A DNA stretch of 64,000 nt, from the NCBI GenBank assembly GCA_028872875.1, contig JAGWOC010000004.1, forward strand, positions 1-64,000, in the 5' to 3' direction. This stretch comes from Chloroflexota bacterium. GTDB lineage: Bacteria > Chloroflexota > Dehalococcoidia > DSTF01 > JACRBR01. Made by a program: the position numbers and the translations under genes. The notes under the pieces were generated by a model. It was not told where the DNA came from. It worked only from the letters and a program-made list of their open reading frames with translations, and ran no database searches. Shown piece by piece: positions 47,559-55,975 of the stretch. Position 1 is the first letter of the stretch; each line of letters opens with the position of its first letter.

Positions 47559-48308
47559 TCAGGGGCCGACGCGGAAGGCCGTCTCCATGCCAAGCTTGAA
47601 GTGGCCGACGGTGCTCCCGGCCTCGCCGGGGACGATCAGGCAGGCGAGGATGTACTTGCCGGGCGTCAGACGGAGCGTCATCTCGCCCGACTGGTTCGGC
47701 GCCAGGGCCTCGATCTCACCCAGCTTCTCGAAGGAGCCGCCGCCCTTCGCGCGCAGCACCGCTAGCTCGTGCGCGTGATCGGGGCTGGCGTTCTTCGCGA
47801 CGAAGGTGACCGTGCCGGCCGGGACGTCCGTGCGGTCCGGCGTGATCGTGTAGTCGACGAGCGTCGCGGTGACGACCGTGCCCGCCGGTGCGGCCACCGT
47901 CGAGATCCCCGTCACACCGGCCGCGGTGGCGGGCGCTGTGGCCGCGGCGTCGCCGGCGTGGATCTCGATGATCGTGGACACGCCGGCGGGCACGTAGCAC
48001 TTGAGCTTGTGGATGCCCGGGCCATCGGGGACGGTGTAGCCCGGCGTGCGCGTCAGGCCCGACGGGATGATCAGCTCTTCGAGCTTCGTGCCGTCGATGC
48101 CCTCGATCTCGTAGTCCTTGTTGCTCTCGTTCTTGACGACGAGCTTCAGCTTTTCACCCGGCGTCGCCTGCACGGTGGTGGGCGTGCAACCGCTGTCCTT
48201 CTGCGCGATCTGCACGGCGCGCCCGCCGGCGCCGCTGCTCGCACACGCCGCGAGCAGCGCGACCGCCGCCACGGCGGCGCCCGCGAGGCCGCCCTTCGTC
48301 CAGATCAT
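47559..48308 (-). CDS. Lipoprotein with two cupredoxin-like domains, iron-transport partner (EfeO-like)
   Basis: The 249-residue protein has a lipobox (GAAVAAVALLAAC) and two beta-sandwich domains. The first contains VQIAQKDSGCTPTTVQATPGEKLKLVVKNESNKDYEIEG with HKLKCYVPAG. The second contains VDYTITPDRTDVPAGTVTFVAKNASPDHAHELAVL and LTPGKYILACLIVPGEAGSTVGHFKLGM. Cys and His positions resemble cupredoxin/EfeO-type folds, with one C...H...M set near the end (ILACLIVPG...GHFKLGM). It lies 18 bp after the FTR1-type permease gene, so the two form a ferrous-iron import operon in which this protein would oxidise or hand over iron. Confidence 0.85.
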   Translation of the reverse strand: MIWTKGGLAGAAVAAVALLAACASSGAGGRAVQIAQKDSGCTPTTVQATPGEKLKLVVKNESNKDYEIEGIDGTKLEELIIPSGLTRTPGYTVPDGPGIHKLKCYVPAGVSTIIEIHAGDAAATAPATAAGVTGISTVAAPAGTVVTATLVDYTITPDRTDVPAGTVTFVAKNASPDHAHELAVLRAKGGGSFEKLGEIEALAPNQSGEMTLRLTPGKYILACLIVPGEAGSTVGHFKLGMETAFRVGP

Positions 48309-48326
48309 CGGGCCCTCCCCCGGGAG

Positions 48327-49187
48327 CTACTGTGGGTCCGCCGCGGCGAGCGCCTGGGCGCTCTCGGACGGCGGCGCCTTCCGCTTCGGGGCGGGCCATG
48401 CCAGGAAGGCGCCGAGCACGACAACGAGGTAGGCCCAGTAGGCGGCGATCTGCGCCATGGCCGGCGCCGAGTCGTAACCGAGCACGGTGTGCAGGAACTT
48501 GCCCATCGTCGACGTCATCGAGATCGCGGCCTCGGTGTCCCACGGCCGTACGCCGACGTTGGTGAGCAGGGCCGCTTCGTGGAGCGCGCCCACGCTATTG
48601 GCAAGGAGGCCCGCCGCGAGCACGATCACGGCGATGCCGGTGACGAGGAAGAATGGCTTGAGCGGCAGCCTGGCGGCGCCATAGTAGAGGGCGACGCCCG
48701 CCGCGCCCGCGAGTGCGAAGCCCGCAATGCCGCCCGCGACGAACTGCGTGCCCGACGCGGCCTGCGCCGAGCCGGCGAAGAGAAACAGCGTCGTCTCGAT
48801 CCCCTCGCGCGCGACGGAGGTGAACGCCAGCAGCGCCAGCGCCAGCACCGAGCCGCCGGAGAGCGCCGCGTCGACCCGCTGCCGCAGCTCCTTCGAGATG
48901 CCTGCGGACTGGCGCTTCATCCAGAACACCATCCACGTCAGCACCGCGACCGCGATCAGCGACGTGAACCCCGCAAAGCCTTCCAGCACGCGGCCGCTGA
49001 GGTCGCGTGACGCCGCCTCGAGGCCGGCGCCCACGGCGAGCGACAGCGCGGCGGCGGCCGCGACCCCGATCCAGACCTCGCGGAAGTGGCGCTTCTGGTT
49101 GATGTTGCGGAGGTAGCCGAGGAGGATCGTCACGATCAGGGCGATCTCGATGCCCTCCCGGAGCGTGACGAGGAGCGAGAACAACAT
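48327..49187 (-). CDS. FTR1/EfeU-type high-affinity iron permease
   Basis: The 286-residue protein has seven hydrophobic helices and the two REGIE-type motifs: LLVTLREGIEIALIV at the N-terminus and FTSVAREGIETTLFLFAG in the middle. These glutamates form the iron path of FTR1/EfeU permeases, which import Fe(III) produced by an associated oxidase. Helix LHTVLGYDSAPAMAQIAAYWAYLVVVLGAF and a charged tail end it. The gene heads an operon with the cupredoxin lipoprotein. A promoter with an overlapping DtxR-type box lies upstream, and a DtxR-family gene is divergent, so iron repression is expected. Confidence 0.93.
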   Translation of the reverse strand: MLFSLLVTLREGIEIALIVTILLGYLRNINQKRHFREVWIGVAAAAALSLAVGAGLEAASRDLSGRVLEGFAGFTSLIAVAVLTWMVFWMKRQSAGISKELRQRVDAALSGGSVLALALLAFTSVAREGIETTLFLFAGSAQAASGTQFVAGGIAGFALAGAAGVALYYGAARLPLKPFFLVTGIAVIVLAAGLLANSVGALHEAALLTNVGVRPWDTEAAISMTSTMGKFLHTVLGYDSAPAMAQIAAYWAYLVVVLGAFLAWPAPKRKAPPSESAQALAAADPQ

Positions 49188-49228
49188 CGGCGTCCCTCCG
49201 CCTAACTGAGCATCTGCTAGAATCGAGG

Positions 49229-49259
49229 TTAGCCTATGCTAAACCAACAGCTTAGTCAA
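49229..49259 (-). promoter_or_regulatory. Iron-permease promoter with DtxR-type operator
   Basis: Reading leftwards, TTGACT (49259-49254) and TAGGCT (49236-49231) are 17 bp apart. The inverted repeat TTAGC-CTAT-GCTAA (49229-49242) covers the -10 box and resembles DtxR/IdeR boxes. The regulator is encoded divergently about 90 bp away. Confidence 0.72.
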
Positions 49260-49345
49260 GGCTATTCGGCCGCCAGCGGCGGGGCCATCCGGCCCGTTTC
49301 GCACAGGTTCGCCGAGGATCGCACCCCGGCCTATAATCAGGCGCC

Positions 49346-50044
49346 ATGTCTCACAGACCCTCCTCGACCATCGAGGACTACCTCATGGAGATCTACAACA
49401 TGACCACCGAGGGCCGGGTGGTCATCGCCGCGCGCCTGACGGAGAAGATGAACGTCACGGCGCCGACCGTCTGGAACACCGTCCACCGGATGCAGCGCGA
49501 CGGACTGGTCGAGATCAGCGCCTCGAAGGAGATCACGCTGGCCCCGGCCGGCCTCGCCGCCGCCGAGTCGATCAAGCGCCGCCACCTGCTCACCGAGCGC
49601 CTGCTCGTGGACATCCTCGGCCTCGACTGGGCGGACGCGCACGAGGAAGCACACCTGATCGAGCACACGATCACGCCGCGCGTCGAGGCGCGCATCACGG
49701 CGGTCCTCGGCAACCCGACGACCTGCCCGCACGGCAACCCCTTCCCCGGCGTCGACCCGGCGACGCGGCCGAAGACGCGCCCGCTCGCCACCGCGCGCGC
49801 CGGCGAGGAGTGGACGCTCGACGGCATCAACGAAGAGGCTGAGGAAGACCACGAGCTGATGACCTTCTACCAGAACAACGGGCTCAAGCCCGGCGCGCGC
49901 CTCCGCGTCGTCGACGTGGCGGCGTACAACTCGACGATCACCGTCCGCCTCGACGGCCGCGACGTGACGCTCGGCATGGCCGCCGCCGAGAACCTGCGCA
50001 TCATCGTCGAGCAGCCCGCCGGCGTGAGCGCACCCGTCGCGTGA
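49346..50044 (+). CDS. DtxR/MntR-family metal-dependent transcription regulator
   Basis: The 232-residue protein has an N-terminal winged helix (SSTIEDYLMEIYNMTTEGRVVIAARLTEKMNVTAPTVWNTVHRMQRDGLVEI) and the dimerisation/metal-binding region RRHLLTERLLVDILGLDWADAHEEAHLIEHTITPRVEARI. A C-terminal SH3-like FeoA domain follows (about 160-228, FYQNNGLKPGARLRVVDVAAYNSTITVRLDGRDVTLG). The H, E, C and H metal ligands (EEAH, EH, CPHG) suit Fe or Mn. It is divergent from the iron permease operon, which carries a matching inverted repeat, and is its likely repressor. Confidence 0.92.
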   Translation: MSHRPSSTIEDYLMEIYNMTTEGRVVIAARLTEKMNVTAPTVWNTVHRMQRDGLVEISASKEITLAPAGLAAAESIKRRHLLTERLLVDILGLDWADAHEEAHLIEHTITPRVEARITAVLGNPTTCPHGNPFPGVDPATRPKTRPLATARAGEEWTLDGINEEAEEDHELMTFYQNNGLKPGARLRVVDVAAYNSTITVRLDGRDVTLGMAAAENLRIIVEQPAGVSAPVA

Positions 50045-50201
50045 CGCGCAGCGCCGCGGGCCCGATGACGGCGTGTGCGTGTAGCGCACGCCGCTTACGG
50101 GCCGCGCCAAACATCTCATGTCGTGCTTCGGACGCTTCTTCTAGCGTGGCGATCCGTCGGCAGGCTCCGCGCGTGGCGGACGTCCCGTCGAAGAGGCGCT
50201 A

Positions 50202-50265
50202 TCCCGCAACGATCCGGCTTCGCCGGATGCACAGCCGAGGGCGGCTGTGCTCCACGCCGACAGGC
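50202..50265. repeat. Repeat family B copy 2 (double hairpin)
   Basis: TCCGGC-TTCG-CCGGA and CACAGCC-GAGGGC-GGCTGTG are followed by CTCCACGCCGACAGGCC, matching 33891-33954 with few differences. It occupies part of the 397-bp gap 50045-50441, in which no other feature is recognised apart from the SD and start of the next gene. Confidence 0.75.
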
Positions 50266-50441
50266 CCGCCCGGGATGTGCGCGGCGTTTACGAACGCTCG
50301 TTTGGAAGCAGTACACCAACGTCCAACATCTCACGTCCAACATCCCCCGCCGCGCTCGCTTCCCCGCGCTGTCGCTTGCGGCGCGATCGCGCGCCTCGTA
50401 CACTCACGCCGGCGGCAGGATGGGTCGGAGGGCAACCCCGG

Positions 50442-50843
50442 GTGTCCAGGCTGCCGCATCTGTCCCTTACCACGATCGTCCTCTGCGCGGCTGCTGTCGC
50501 CATCGGCTCCTTCGCCGTCACCACCGCGCGCTCCATCGTGCACAACTATCAGCTCGGGCAGCAGGAAACGCAGATGCGCGCCGATATCGCGCAGCTCGAC
50601 CGCGATCACGCGCGCCTCGTGGCGATCCGCGACTACCTGAAATCGGACCAGTACGTCGAGCAAGTGGCGCGCCGGGTGCTGGGACTCGTGCACCCCGGCG
50701 AGACGCTCGTCATCGTCGCCGCGGCGCCCGGGGTGCCGACGGCGACCCCGCCCGCGATGGGCGGGACGGCGCCGGGCGAGCCGTGGTGGAAGGAGCTGTT
50801 CCTGCAGCCCCAGCCCGCCGCGACGCCGCAGCCCGGGGGCTGA
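50442..50843 (+). CDS. FtsB/DivIC-type septum formation initiator
   Basis: The start is GTG 50442, nine bases after GGAGGG, giving 133 residues; the track ORF begins in the repeat upstream. A short cytosolic part and one membrane helix (LTTIVLCAAAVAIGSFAVTTARSIV) precede a coiled coil (YQLGQQETQMRADIAQLDRDHARLVAIRDYLKSDQYVEQVARRVLGLVHPGETLVIV). This is the FtsB/DivIC layout, ending in the conserved RR.LGLV.PGE. It would join FtsL/FtsQ-type proteins at the division septum. The proline-rich extension at the C-terminus is unusual. tilS follows within 40 bp, as is common near ftsB/divIC. Confidence 0.88.
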   Translation: MSRLPHLSLTTIVLCAAAVAIGSFAVTTARSIVHNYQLGQQETQMRADIAQLDRDHARLVAIRDYLKSDQYVEQVARRVLGLVHPGETLVIVAAAPGVPTATPPAMGGTAPGEPWWKELFLQPQPAATPQPGG

Positions 50844-50882
50844 CCGGCCGCGGCGCTGCGGCCGGCGCGCTAGCATGAGCGC

Positions 50883-52304
50883 ATGACCGGCATACCCGCC
50901 CTCGAAGCGCGCGTGCGCCGTTACGCGAGCGAGCGCGTCCCTTCGCTCGGACACGATGTGCGTACGCTCTTGGCCGTCTCGGGTGGCGCCGACTCGACCG
51001 CCATGGCGGCGATCCTCTGCGAGGGCGGCGTCATCGATCCCGCGCGGGCCACGGTGGCCCACTTCGACCACGGGCTGCGCGGCGCCGCTGCCGCGGCGCG
51101 CGACCGCGCGGTCGTGGAAGCGCTCTGCGAGCGCTACGGTCTGGCGCTCATCGCCGGCGCATGGGCGCAGCCGCGCCCGGGCGAGGCGGCGGCCCGCGAG
51201 GCGCGCTACCGCTTCCTCGCGGATGCGGCCCTCGCGGCCGGGGCGAGCTGCGTCGCCACCGGCCACACGGAAGACGACCAGGTCGAGACGATCGTGCTCC
51301 AGACCTTGCGCGGGCGCGGCGCCCGCGGCACCGCCGGCATCGCCCCGGAGCGCGCATGGCCGCACGCCGGCCCGGCCCGCGGCGTAGGCGAGCCGCCCGG
51401 CCCGCGGCTCGCGCGACCGCTGCTCGCGGTCAGGCGCGCCGAGACGCGCGCGTACTGCGCGGCCCGCGGCCTCGCGTTCGTCGATGACGAGACCAACGAC
51501 GACCCGCGGCTCGCGCGCAACCGCGTGCGCGCCATGCTCGCCGATGTCGATGCGGAGACGCCAGAGGCGCGCGCGCTCATCCTGCGGACCGGCGAACTGG
51601 CGCGCGCGAGCCTCGCGACGCTCGAAGCGGCGGCGATGCAGGCGGCGCCGCCGCGGACGGCCGAAGGAGGGCGCGCCGTCGCGCTCGACCGGGGGCCGCT
51701 GCGCCGGCTCGGCCAGGAGCTTGCGCCCTACGCGTGGCGTCTGGCGATCGAGCAGTTGGTCGGGGACGCGCGCGACTTCGGCCGCCGGCACTACGCGGCG
51801 ATGGCCGCGGCCGCGGGCGCCCGCACCGGCGCGACCTTCGAGCTGCCGCGCGGCGTCGTCCTCACCGTCGATGCGCGCGAGCTTTTGCTATCGGTCGGGC
51901 CGCTCGTCGAGCCCGCGGTGGCCCCGGGCACGACACACTGCCTGCCGTTCTCCGGCACGCTCGGCGCCTGGGAGGTCGACGTGCGCGCGGCCGCAGCAGC
52001 AGCCGGCGCGCAGGCGATCGATCACGCGGACGGGCAGACGACGCTCCACCTGCCGGCGGACGCCGTCCTGCGCGCCCGCCGCCCGGGCGACCGCGTACCG
52101 CTCGGCGCTGGTCGCGGCCACGCGAAGCTGCACGACGTGTACATCGACGCGAAGGTACCCCGGCGCAGGCGGGACGCCGCGCCGGTGATCGCCGCTGGCC
52201 GGGATGTGCTGTGGTCGCCGCTCGTCCGTCTCGTCCCCGGCGGCACGGCGGCGGGCGGTGCGCCGTACGCCGTCCGCTGGCGGCGCGTCGCGGAGAGCGC
52301 GTGA
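50883..52304 (+). CDS. tilS: tRNA(Ile)-lysidine synthase
   Basis: The 473-residue protein carries the PP-loop LLAVSGGADSTAMAAILC, followed by AHFDHGLRG and ATGHTEDDQVETIVLQTLRG, as in TilS. The C-terminal region LRARRPGDRVPLGAGRGHAKLHDVYIDAKVPRRRRDAAPVIAAGRDVLW is the TilS C-terminal domain that helps read the tRNA. The enzyme converts C34 of tRNA-Ile(CAU) to lysidine with lysine and ATP, switching codon reading from AUG to AUA. It follows the FtsB-like gene by 39 bp. Confidence 0.96.
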   Translation: MTGIPALEARVRRYASERVPSLGHDVRTLLAVSGGADSTAMAAILCEGGVIDPARATVAHFDHGLRGAAAAARDRAVVEALCERYGLALIAGAWAQPRPGEAAAREARYRFLADAALAAGASCVATGHTEDDQVETIVLQTLRGRGARGTAGIAPERAWPHAGPARGVGEPPGPRLARPLLAVRRAETRAYCAARGLAFVDDETNDDPRLARNRVRAMLADVDAETPEARALILRTGELARASLATLEAAAMQAAPPRTAEGGRAVALDRGPLRRLGQELAPYAWRLAIEQLVGDARDFGRRHYAAMAAAAGARTGATFELPRGVVLTVDARELLLSVGPLVEPAVAPGTTHCLPFSGTLGAWEVDVRAAAAAAGAQAIDHADGQTTLHLPADAVLRARRPGDRVPLGAGRGHAKLHDVYIDAKVPRRRRDAAPVIAAGRDVLWSPLVRLVPGGTAAGGAPYAVRWRRVAESA

Positions 52305-52382
52305 CATGCGCCGCGGCGCGGCGGTGGAGTTGCGTGGATACCGCGCTTTCGCCGGGCGGGCGGCGACGGCTACACTCGGCGC

Positions 52383-52979
52383 ATGAACCTTGTACTGCGC
52401 GCTCATCACACATCGGTACACGACAGCTTCCGCGAGCAGGCGGAGAAGAAGCTGGGGCGGCTCGACCGCTACCTGCCGCGCATCGACGACGTGGTCGTCG
52501 AGGTCGCGCGTGAAGACACCAAGGCGGCGGCGCACCGCTACACCGTGCAGGTCACGGTCCGCGCGGGCGACGCCATCCTGCGCGCCGAGGAGCGGGGCGC
52601 CGACCCGCGCGTCGCGCTCGACGAGGCCGTCGCCGTGCTCTCGCGCCAGGCGCAGCGGCATGGCAAGCGGCTGCACGACTGGCATCGTCGCGGCGCGGCG
52701 GCGGAGGCGGGCGAGGGCCACGCGGCCGCCTCGCAGGCGCCGGCACGAGAGACGCGCGACGAGGACGGGACGGAGAGCATCGACGAGTACATCGCGGGCA
52801 AGGTGGTGCGTGTGAAGCGCTTCGACGCCAAACCCATGTCGCAGGAGGAGGCGCTGGCGCAGATGGACCTGCTCGGGCACGACTTCTTCCTCTTCCTCAA
52901 CGCCCGGTCGAACGACTACGCGCTCCTCTACAAGCGCAACGACGGCGGCTACGGCCTGCTGGAGCCGGAGCGGGCGTAA
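52383..52979 (+). CDS. hpf: Ribosome hibernation-promoting factor, long form
   Basis: The 198-residue protein has the N-terminal ribosome-binding domain (MNLVLRAHHTSVHDSFREQAEKKLGRLDRYLPRIDDVVVEVAREDTKAAAHRYTVQVTV) and a C-terminal dimerisation domain. The latter is VVRVKRFDAKPMSQEEALAQMDLLGHDFFLFLNARSNDYALLYKRNDGGYGLLEP. The long HPF form pairs 70S ribosomes into 100S particles in stationary phase. A variable linker with basic residues separates the domains. It is 78 bp after tilS. It adds to the protein-synthesis and stress-related genes of the window. Confidence 0.96.
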   Translation: MNLVLRAHHTSVHDSFREQAEKKLGRLDRYLPRIDDVVVEVAREDTKAAAHRYTVQVTVRAGDAILRAEERGADPRVALDEAVAVLSRQAQRHGKRLHDWHRRGAAAEAGEGHAAASQAPARETRDEDGTESIDEYIAGKVVRVKRFDAKPMSQEEALAQMDLLGHDFFLFLNARSNDYALLYKRNDGGYGLLEPERA

Positions 52980-53148
52980 GGGGGCCGGACCTCACCCCCG
53001 GCCCCCTCTCCAAAGAGAGCACGGCGCGCGCCCGCCTTGTGCGCCAGCCGCATCGACGCCGCGCCCTCCATGCTCCATCTGCCGCCCTCCCGTGCCCGTG
53101 CACGCGGCGGATGCGCCAGCATCCGCGTGGGCGTACCATCGATGGGCG

Positions 53149-54498
53149 ATGACGGACTACATCACCCTCCCGGAGCGGCGCGTGCCGGTCGTCGCCGCCT
53201 GCGACGTGCTGGTGGTCGGCGGCGGCGCCGCGGGCATCTCGGCGGCGGTCGCCGCGGCGCGGCAGGGCGCCGACGTCGTGCTCGCCGAGCGCTCCGGCTA
53301 CCTCGGCGGTCTGGCGTCGGGCGGGCTGATCGTGCTGCTGCTGACGCTCGACGACGGCAACGGCCGCCAGGTGGTCGCCGGCCAGTGCCAGGAGCTCGTC
53401 GAGCGGCTCGATGGGCGCGGGGCGTGCTTCTATCCGCCGCCGCAGCAGTGGGGCGTGGCGGACGACGCGCTCGTCGAGCAGTACCGGCGCTGGGGGCTGG
53501 TCTGGGGCTCGGGGCCGCACCGCGTGCGCTATTCCGTCGCGTACGACCCGGAGGAGTTCAAGTTCGTCGCGAACACCTGGGTCGCCGAGGCCGGCGTGCG
53601 GCTGATGCTGCACCGCTGGGCGAGCGACGTGGTCTTCGAGCTGGAGCGGCCGCACGGGCGGCCGGCGGGGCGCCTGTCGCACGTCGTGTTCACGTCGAAG
53701 GCGGGGCCGCAGGCGGTGCGGGCGGCGCAGGTGGTCGACGCGACGGGCGACGGCGATGTGTTCGCGCTGGCGGGCGAGTCCTTCGAGAAGGAGCAGGTGC
53801 ATCCGTGGCTCTGGTTCCGTATGTCCGGCGTGCGCGACATCGACGCGGCGCAGACCGCGCGCGGCGGCTACTTCTTCCGGACGCTGCGTCCCGGGCAGGT
53901 GCTGATGCCGTGGGGCGCGGCCGAGCGCATCGCCCGGCGCATCGACGCGACGGACCCGGACGACCTGACGTTCGCGGAGGTCGAGTGCCGCCGCATGGTG
54001 ATGGACGAGGTGGCGCGCCTGCGCGCTCAGGCCCCCGGCTTCGAGGACGCGTACCTGACCGACATCGCGCTGACGCTCGGCATCACGGAGTCGCGGCGCC
54101 TGCGCGGCGCGCACGTGCTCGCGCGCGACGAAGTGAATACGGTGTTCGACGACACCGTCGCCAGCACGGGCCACTGGACCAAGTACGGCGCCGTCTACCA
54201 CATCCCCTATCGCAGCCTGCTGCCGCTGCGGACGTCGAACCTGCTGGCGGCGGGGCGCTGCATCAGCGTCGACCATCGCGTGCACCACGCGACGAAGGAG
54301 ATCCCGCCCTGCTTCGCGACGGGGGAGGCGGCCGGCGTCGCGGCGGTACAGGCGCTGCGCGCCGGCGGCGCGGTGCAGGACGTCGACGTGCCGGCGCTGC
54401 AGCGGGCGCTGCGCGCGGCGGGCGCGTGGCTGCCGGAGGGGACGGCAGACGACAGACAACAGACGACAGACGACAGACGACAGACGACAGAGAGTTAG
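53149..54498 (+). CDS. FAD-dependent oxidoreductase (FAD_oxidored-like)
   Basis: ATG 53149 gives 449 residues. The dinucleotide fold is CDVLVVGGGAAGISAAVAAARQGADVVLAERSGYLGGLAS. A second FAD-contact region is VVDATGDGDVFALAG, and the C-terminal LLAAGRCISVDHRVHHATKEIPPCFATGEAAGVAAVQAL holds the remaining contacts. The type resembles the FAD-dependent oxidoreductases of unknown substrate near the FixC/GidA-like group. No cofactor partner is adjacent. The last 15 or so residues (DDRQQTTDDRRQTTES) come from a heptamer tandem repeat, so the real ancestral C-terminus was probably earlier. Confidence 0.83.
   Translation: MTDYITLPERRVPVVAACDVLVVGGGAAGISAAVAAARQGADVVLAERSGYLGGLASGGLIVLLLTLDDGNGRQVVAGQCQELVERLDGRGACFYPPPQQWGVADDALVEQYRRWGLVWGSGPHRVRYSVAYDPEEFKFVANTWVAEAGVRLMLHRWASDVVFELERPHGRPAGRLSHVVFTSKAGPQAVRAAQVVDATGDGDVFALAGESFEKEQVHPWLWFRMSGVRDIDAAQTARGGYFFRTLRPGQVLMPWGAAERIARRIDATDPDDLTFAEVECRRMVMDEVARLRAQAPGFEDAYLTDIALTLGITESRRLRGAHVLARDEVNTVFDDTVASTGHWTKYGAVYHIPYRSLLPLRTSNLLAAGRCISVDHRVHHATKEIPPCFATGEAAGVAAVQALRAGGAVQDVDVPALQRALRAAGAWLPEGTADDRQQTTDDRRQTTES
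54446..54494 (+). repeat. CAGACGA heptamer tandem repeat at the end of the FAD oxidoreductase gene
   Basis: Seven consecutive 7-bp units (CAGACGA, one variant with AA and a final partial unit) fill the last codons of the gene. A related short run of the same heptamer lies at 63407-63427. Such heptamers suggest a mobile or slippage-prone repeat class. Confidence 0.85.
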
Positions 54499-54757
54499 CG
54501 TGTGCGCTCGCCCGGCGCGGTGGGGGCGTGCTCGACACGCAGGCTGTGAGAGGAGGAAGGTTGGTGGTCTTGGCCTCACACAACATGAGCCAGGCCCTGA
54601 CGGTCGCCGGGGCGGCCCTGCCGCGACCGGTAGGAACGCCTTCCAGGCCCGGTCATCGCCGTCTCGTTTCTTGCTCAGGCGACGGGCGTCGGCGGCGCCT
54701 TCGCCGCGTCTCCGCCGTCCCGGGGTGGGTTAGATCTTGTTGAGTTGGCCACTCACG

Positions 54758-54796
54758 AATCCTAACGCGACAAACAGGGTTTGTTGTGTTAGGATT
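54758..54796. promoter_or_regulatory. 18-bp imperfect inverted repeat before the Fic gene
   Basis: The arms AATCCTAACGCGACAAAC and GTTTGTTGTGTTAGGATT pair at 16 of 18 positions with a 3-base centre and end just before the likely fic start. It could be an operator or the edge of an inserted segment. The preceding gap 54499-54757 shows nothing else. Confidence 0.6.
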
Positions 54797-54803
54797 ATTT
54801 CCG

Positions 54804-55811
54804 GTGCAGCACAACACTTCCAACCGGGGCCGCCCGCCCCGCCAGATGGTCTACCAACGGCTGAGCGAAGCCATCGCCGAGCTTCGCGAGCGTATGGGCG
54901 GACTGCCCTCGCCCACAGAAGCCGAGGGCATCTGGACGTCGATCTGGTACCAGGAAGCACACCATTCTACCGCACTCGAGGGAAACACCCTCGTCATCCA
55001 GCAGGTAGAGGCCCTCTTGGCCGAAGGCCGCGCCGTTGGGAACAAAGAGCTCCGGGAGTACATGGAGGTGACAGGCTACGCGGACGCGGCGCAGTGGGTC
55101 TACGGACAGGCACTCGATCCGGGCGACTGGAACCCTGAGGCGCCACTCACCCTGACCGAGGTTCGTCACGTTCACGAGCTTGCGCTCGAACCCGTGTGGG
55201 GAGTGGCGCCCCACCCGAATGCCACGCCTAACGAGCGACCAGGCAGCTTCCGGCAGCACGACATCCAGGCGTTCTCCGGCGGGATGGTCCCTCCGTCCTG
55301 GGTCGAGGTCGGGGCCGCGATGGCGGACTGGATCAAGTCCCTTTCCGCGATCGATTCCGCTGAGAACCCCATCGAGTCAATCGCCGCGGCGCATGGCGAC
55401 TTCGAGAGGATCCACCCGTTTCTCGACGGCAACGGGCGAACGGGGCGTCTGCTTCTCAACCTGACCTTGGTGCGCTTTGGCTATCCACCTGCGGTCATCT
55501 ACACGCGAGACCGCAACAGGTACCTGCGAGCGCTACGGAAAGCAGACGCCGGAGATTCCGGCCCGCTCGGCGAGCTCATCGCCCGCGCTGTCACCGACAA
55601 TCTCTATCGCTTCGTAGTACCTGCTGTGGCAGGACCGCACCGCCTGGTTCCACTTGCCGCCTTAGCGACAAGAAGGCAAAGCGTGTTCACGCTCCGAGCA
55701 GCCATCGAACGCGGGCGGCTCAAGGCGCAGAAGGGATCAGATGGGCAGTGGCGCAGTACCCGCGTTTGGGTAGACGAGTACATCGCGAGCAAGTACCAGC
55801 GGCGAGGCTGA
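54804..55811 (+). CDS. Fic-domain AMPylase/nucleotidyltransferase, class II with N-terminal inhibitory helix
   Basis: GTG 54804, nine bases after AGGA, is chosen over GTG 54786, which lies inside the inverted repeat; it gives 335 residues. The inhibitory motif STALEGN (S/TxxxEG/N) appears about residue 52, before the catalytic core, which marks class II Fic. The Fic site is HGDFERIHPFLDGNGRTGRLLLN, matching HPFxxGNGRxxR. A C-terminal winged-helix-like segment (RRQSVFTLRAAIERGRLKAQKGSDGQWRSTRVWVDEYI) could bind DNA. Fic enzymes add AMP or similar groups to protein hydroxyls. The target is unknown; it stands next to tRNA-Ala. Confidence 0.9.
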   Translation: MQHNTSNRGRPPRQMVYQRLSEAIAELRERMGGLPSPTEAEGIWTSIWYQEAHHSTALEGNTLVIQQVEALLAEGRAVGNKELREYMEVTGYADAAQWVYGQALDPGDWNPEAPLTLTEVRHVHELALEPVWGVAPHPNATPNERPGSFRQHDIQAFSGGMVPPSWVEVGAAMADWIKSLSAIDSAENPIESIAAAHGDFERIHPFLDGNGRTGRLLLNLTLVRFGYPPAVIYTRDRNRYLRALRKADAGDSGPLGELIARAVTDNLYRFVVPAVAGPHRLVPLAALATRRQSVFTLRAAIERGRLKAQKGSDGQWRSTRVWVDEYIASKYQRRG

Positions 55812-55975
55812 CCCGGATCTTCACGGAGCCTGACCTGAGATCGCCCGTTGGCGACATCTCCGCGGCGGATTCGAGCAGCCTCGCAAGGCTGCACGCCGAC
55901 GGTAACGACACCCGCTGTGGCATCTCGGCCCGCAGGCAACCAAGCTGAGTTCGGAGCGGTCCCTATTGGGTTGAG

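Noticed and set aside
50045-50441. ORFs overlapping the family B repeat (for example 50075 and 50247 starts)
   Set aside because: They begin in repeat sequence, and only the GTG at 50442 has an SD and gives the conserved FtsB-like protein.
54446-54494. CRISPR or short direct-repeat array
   Set aside because: The units are 7 bp with no spacers, so this is a simple tandem repeat.
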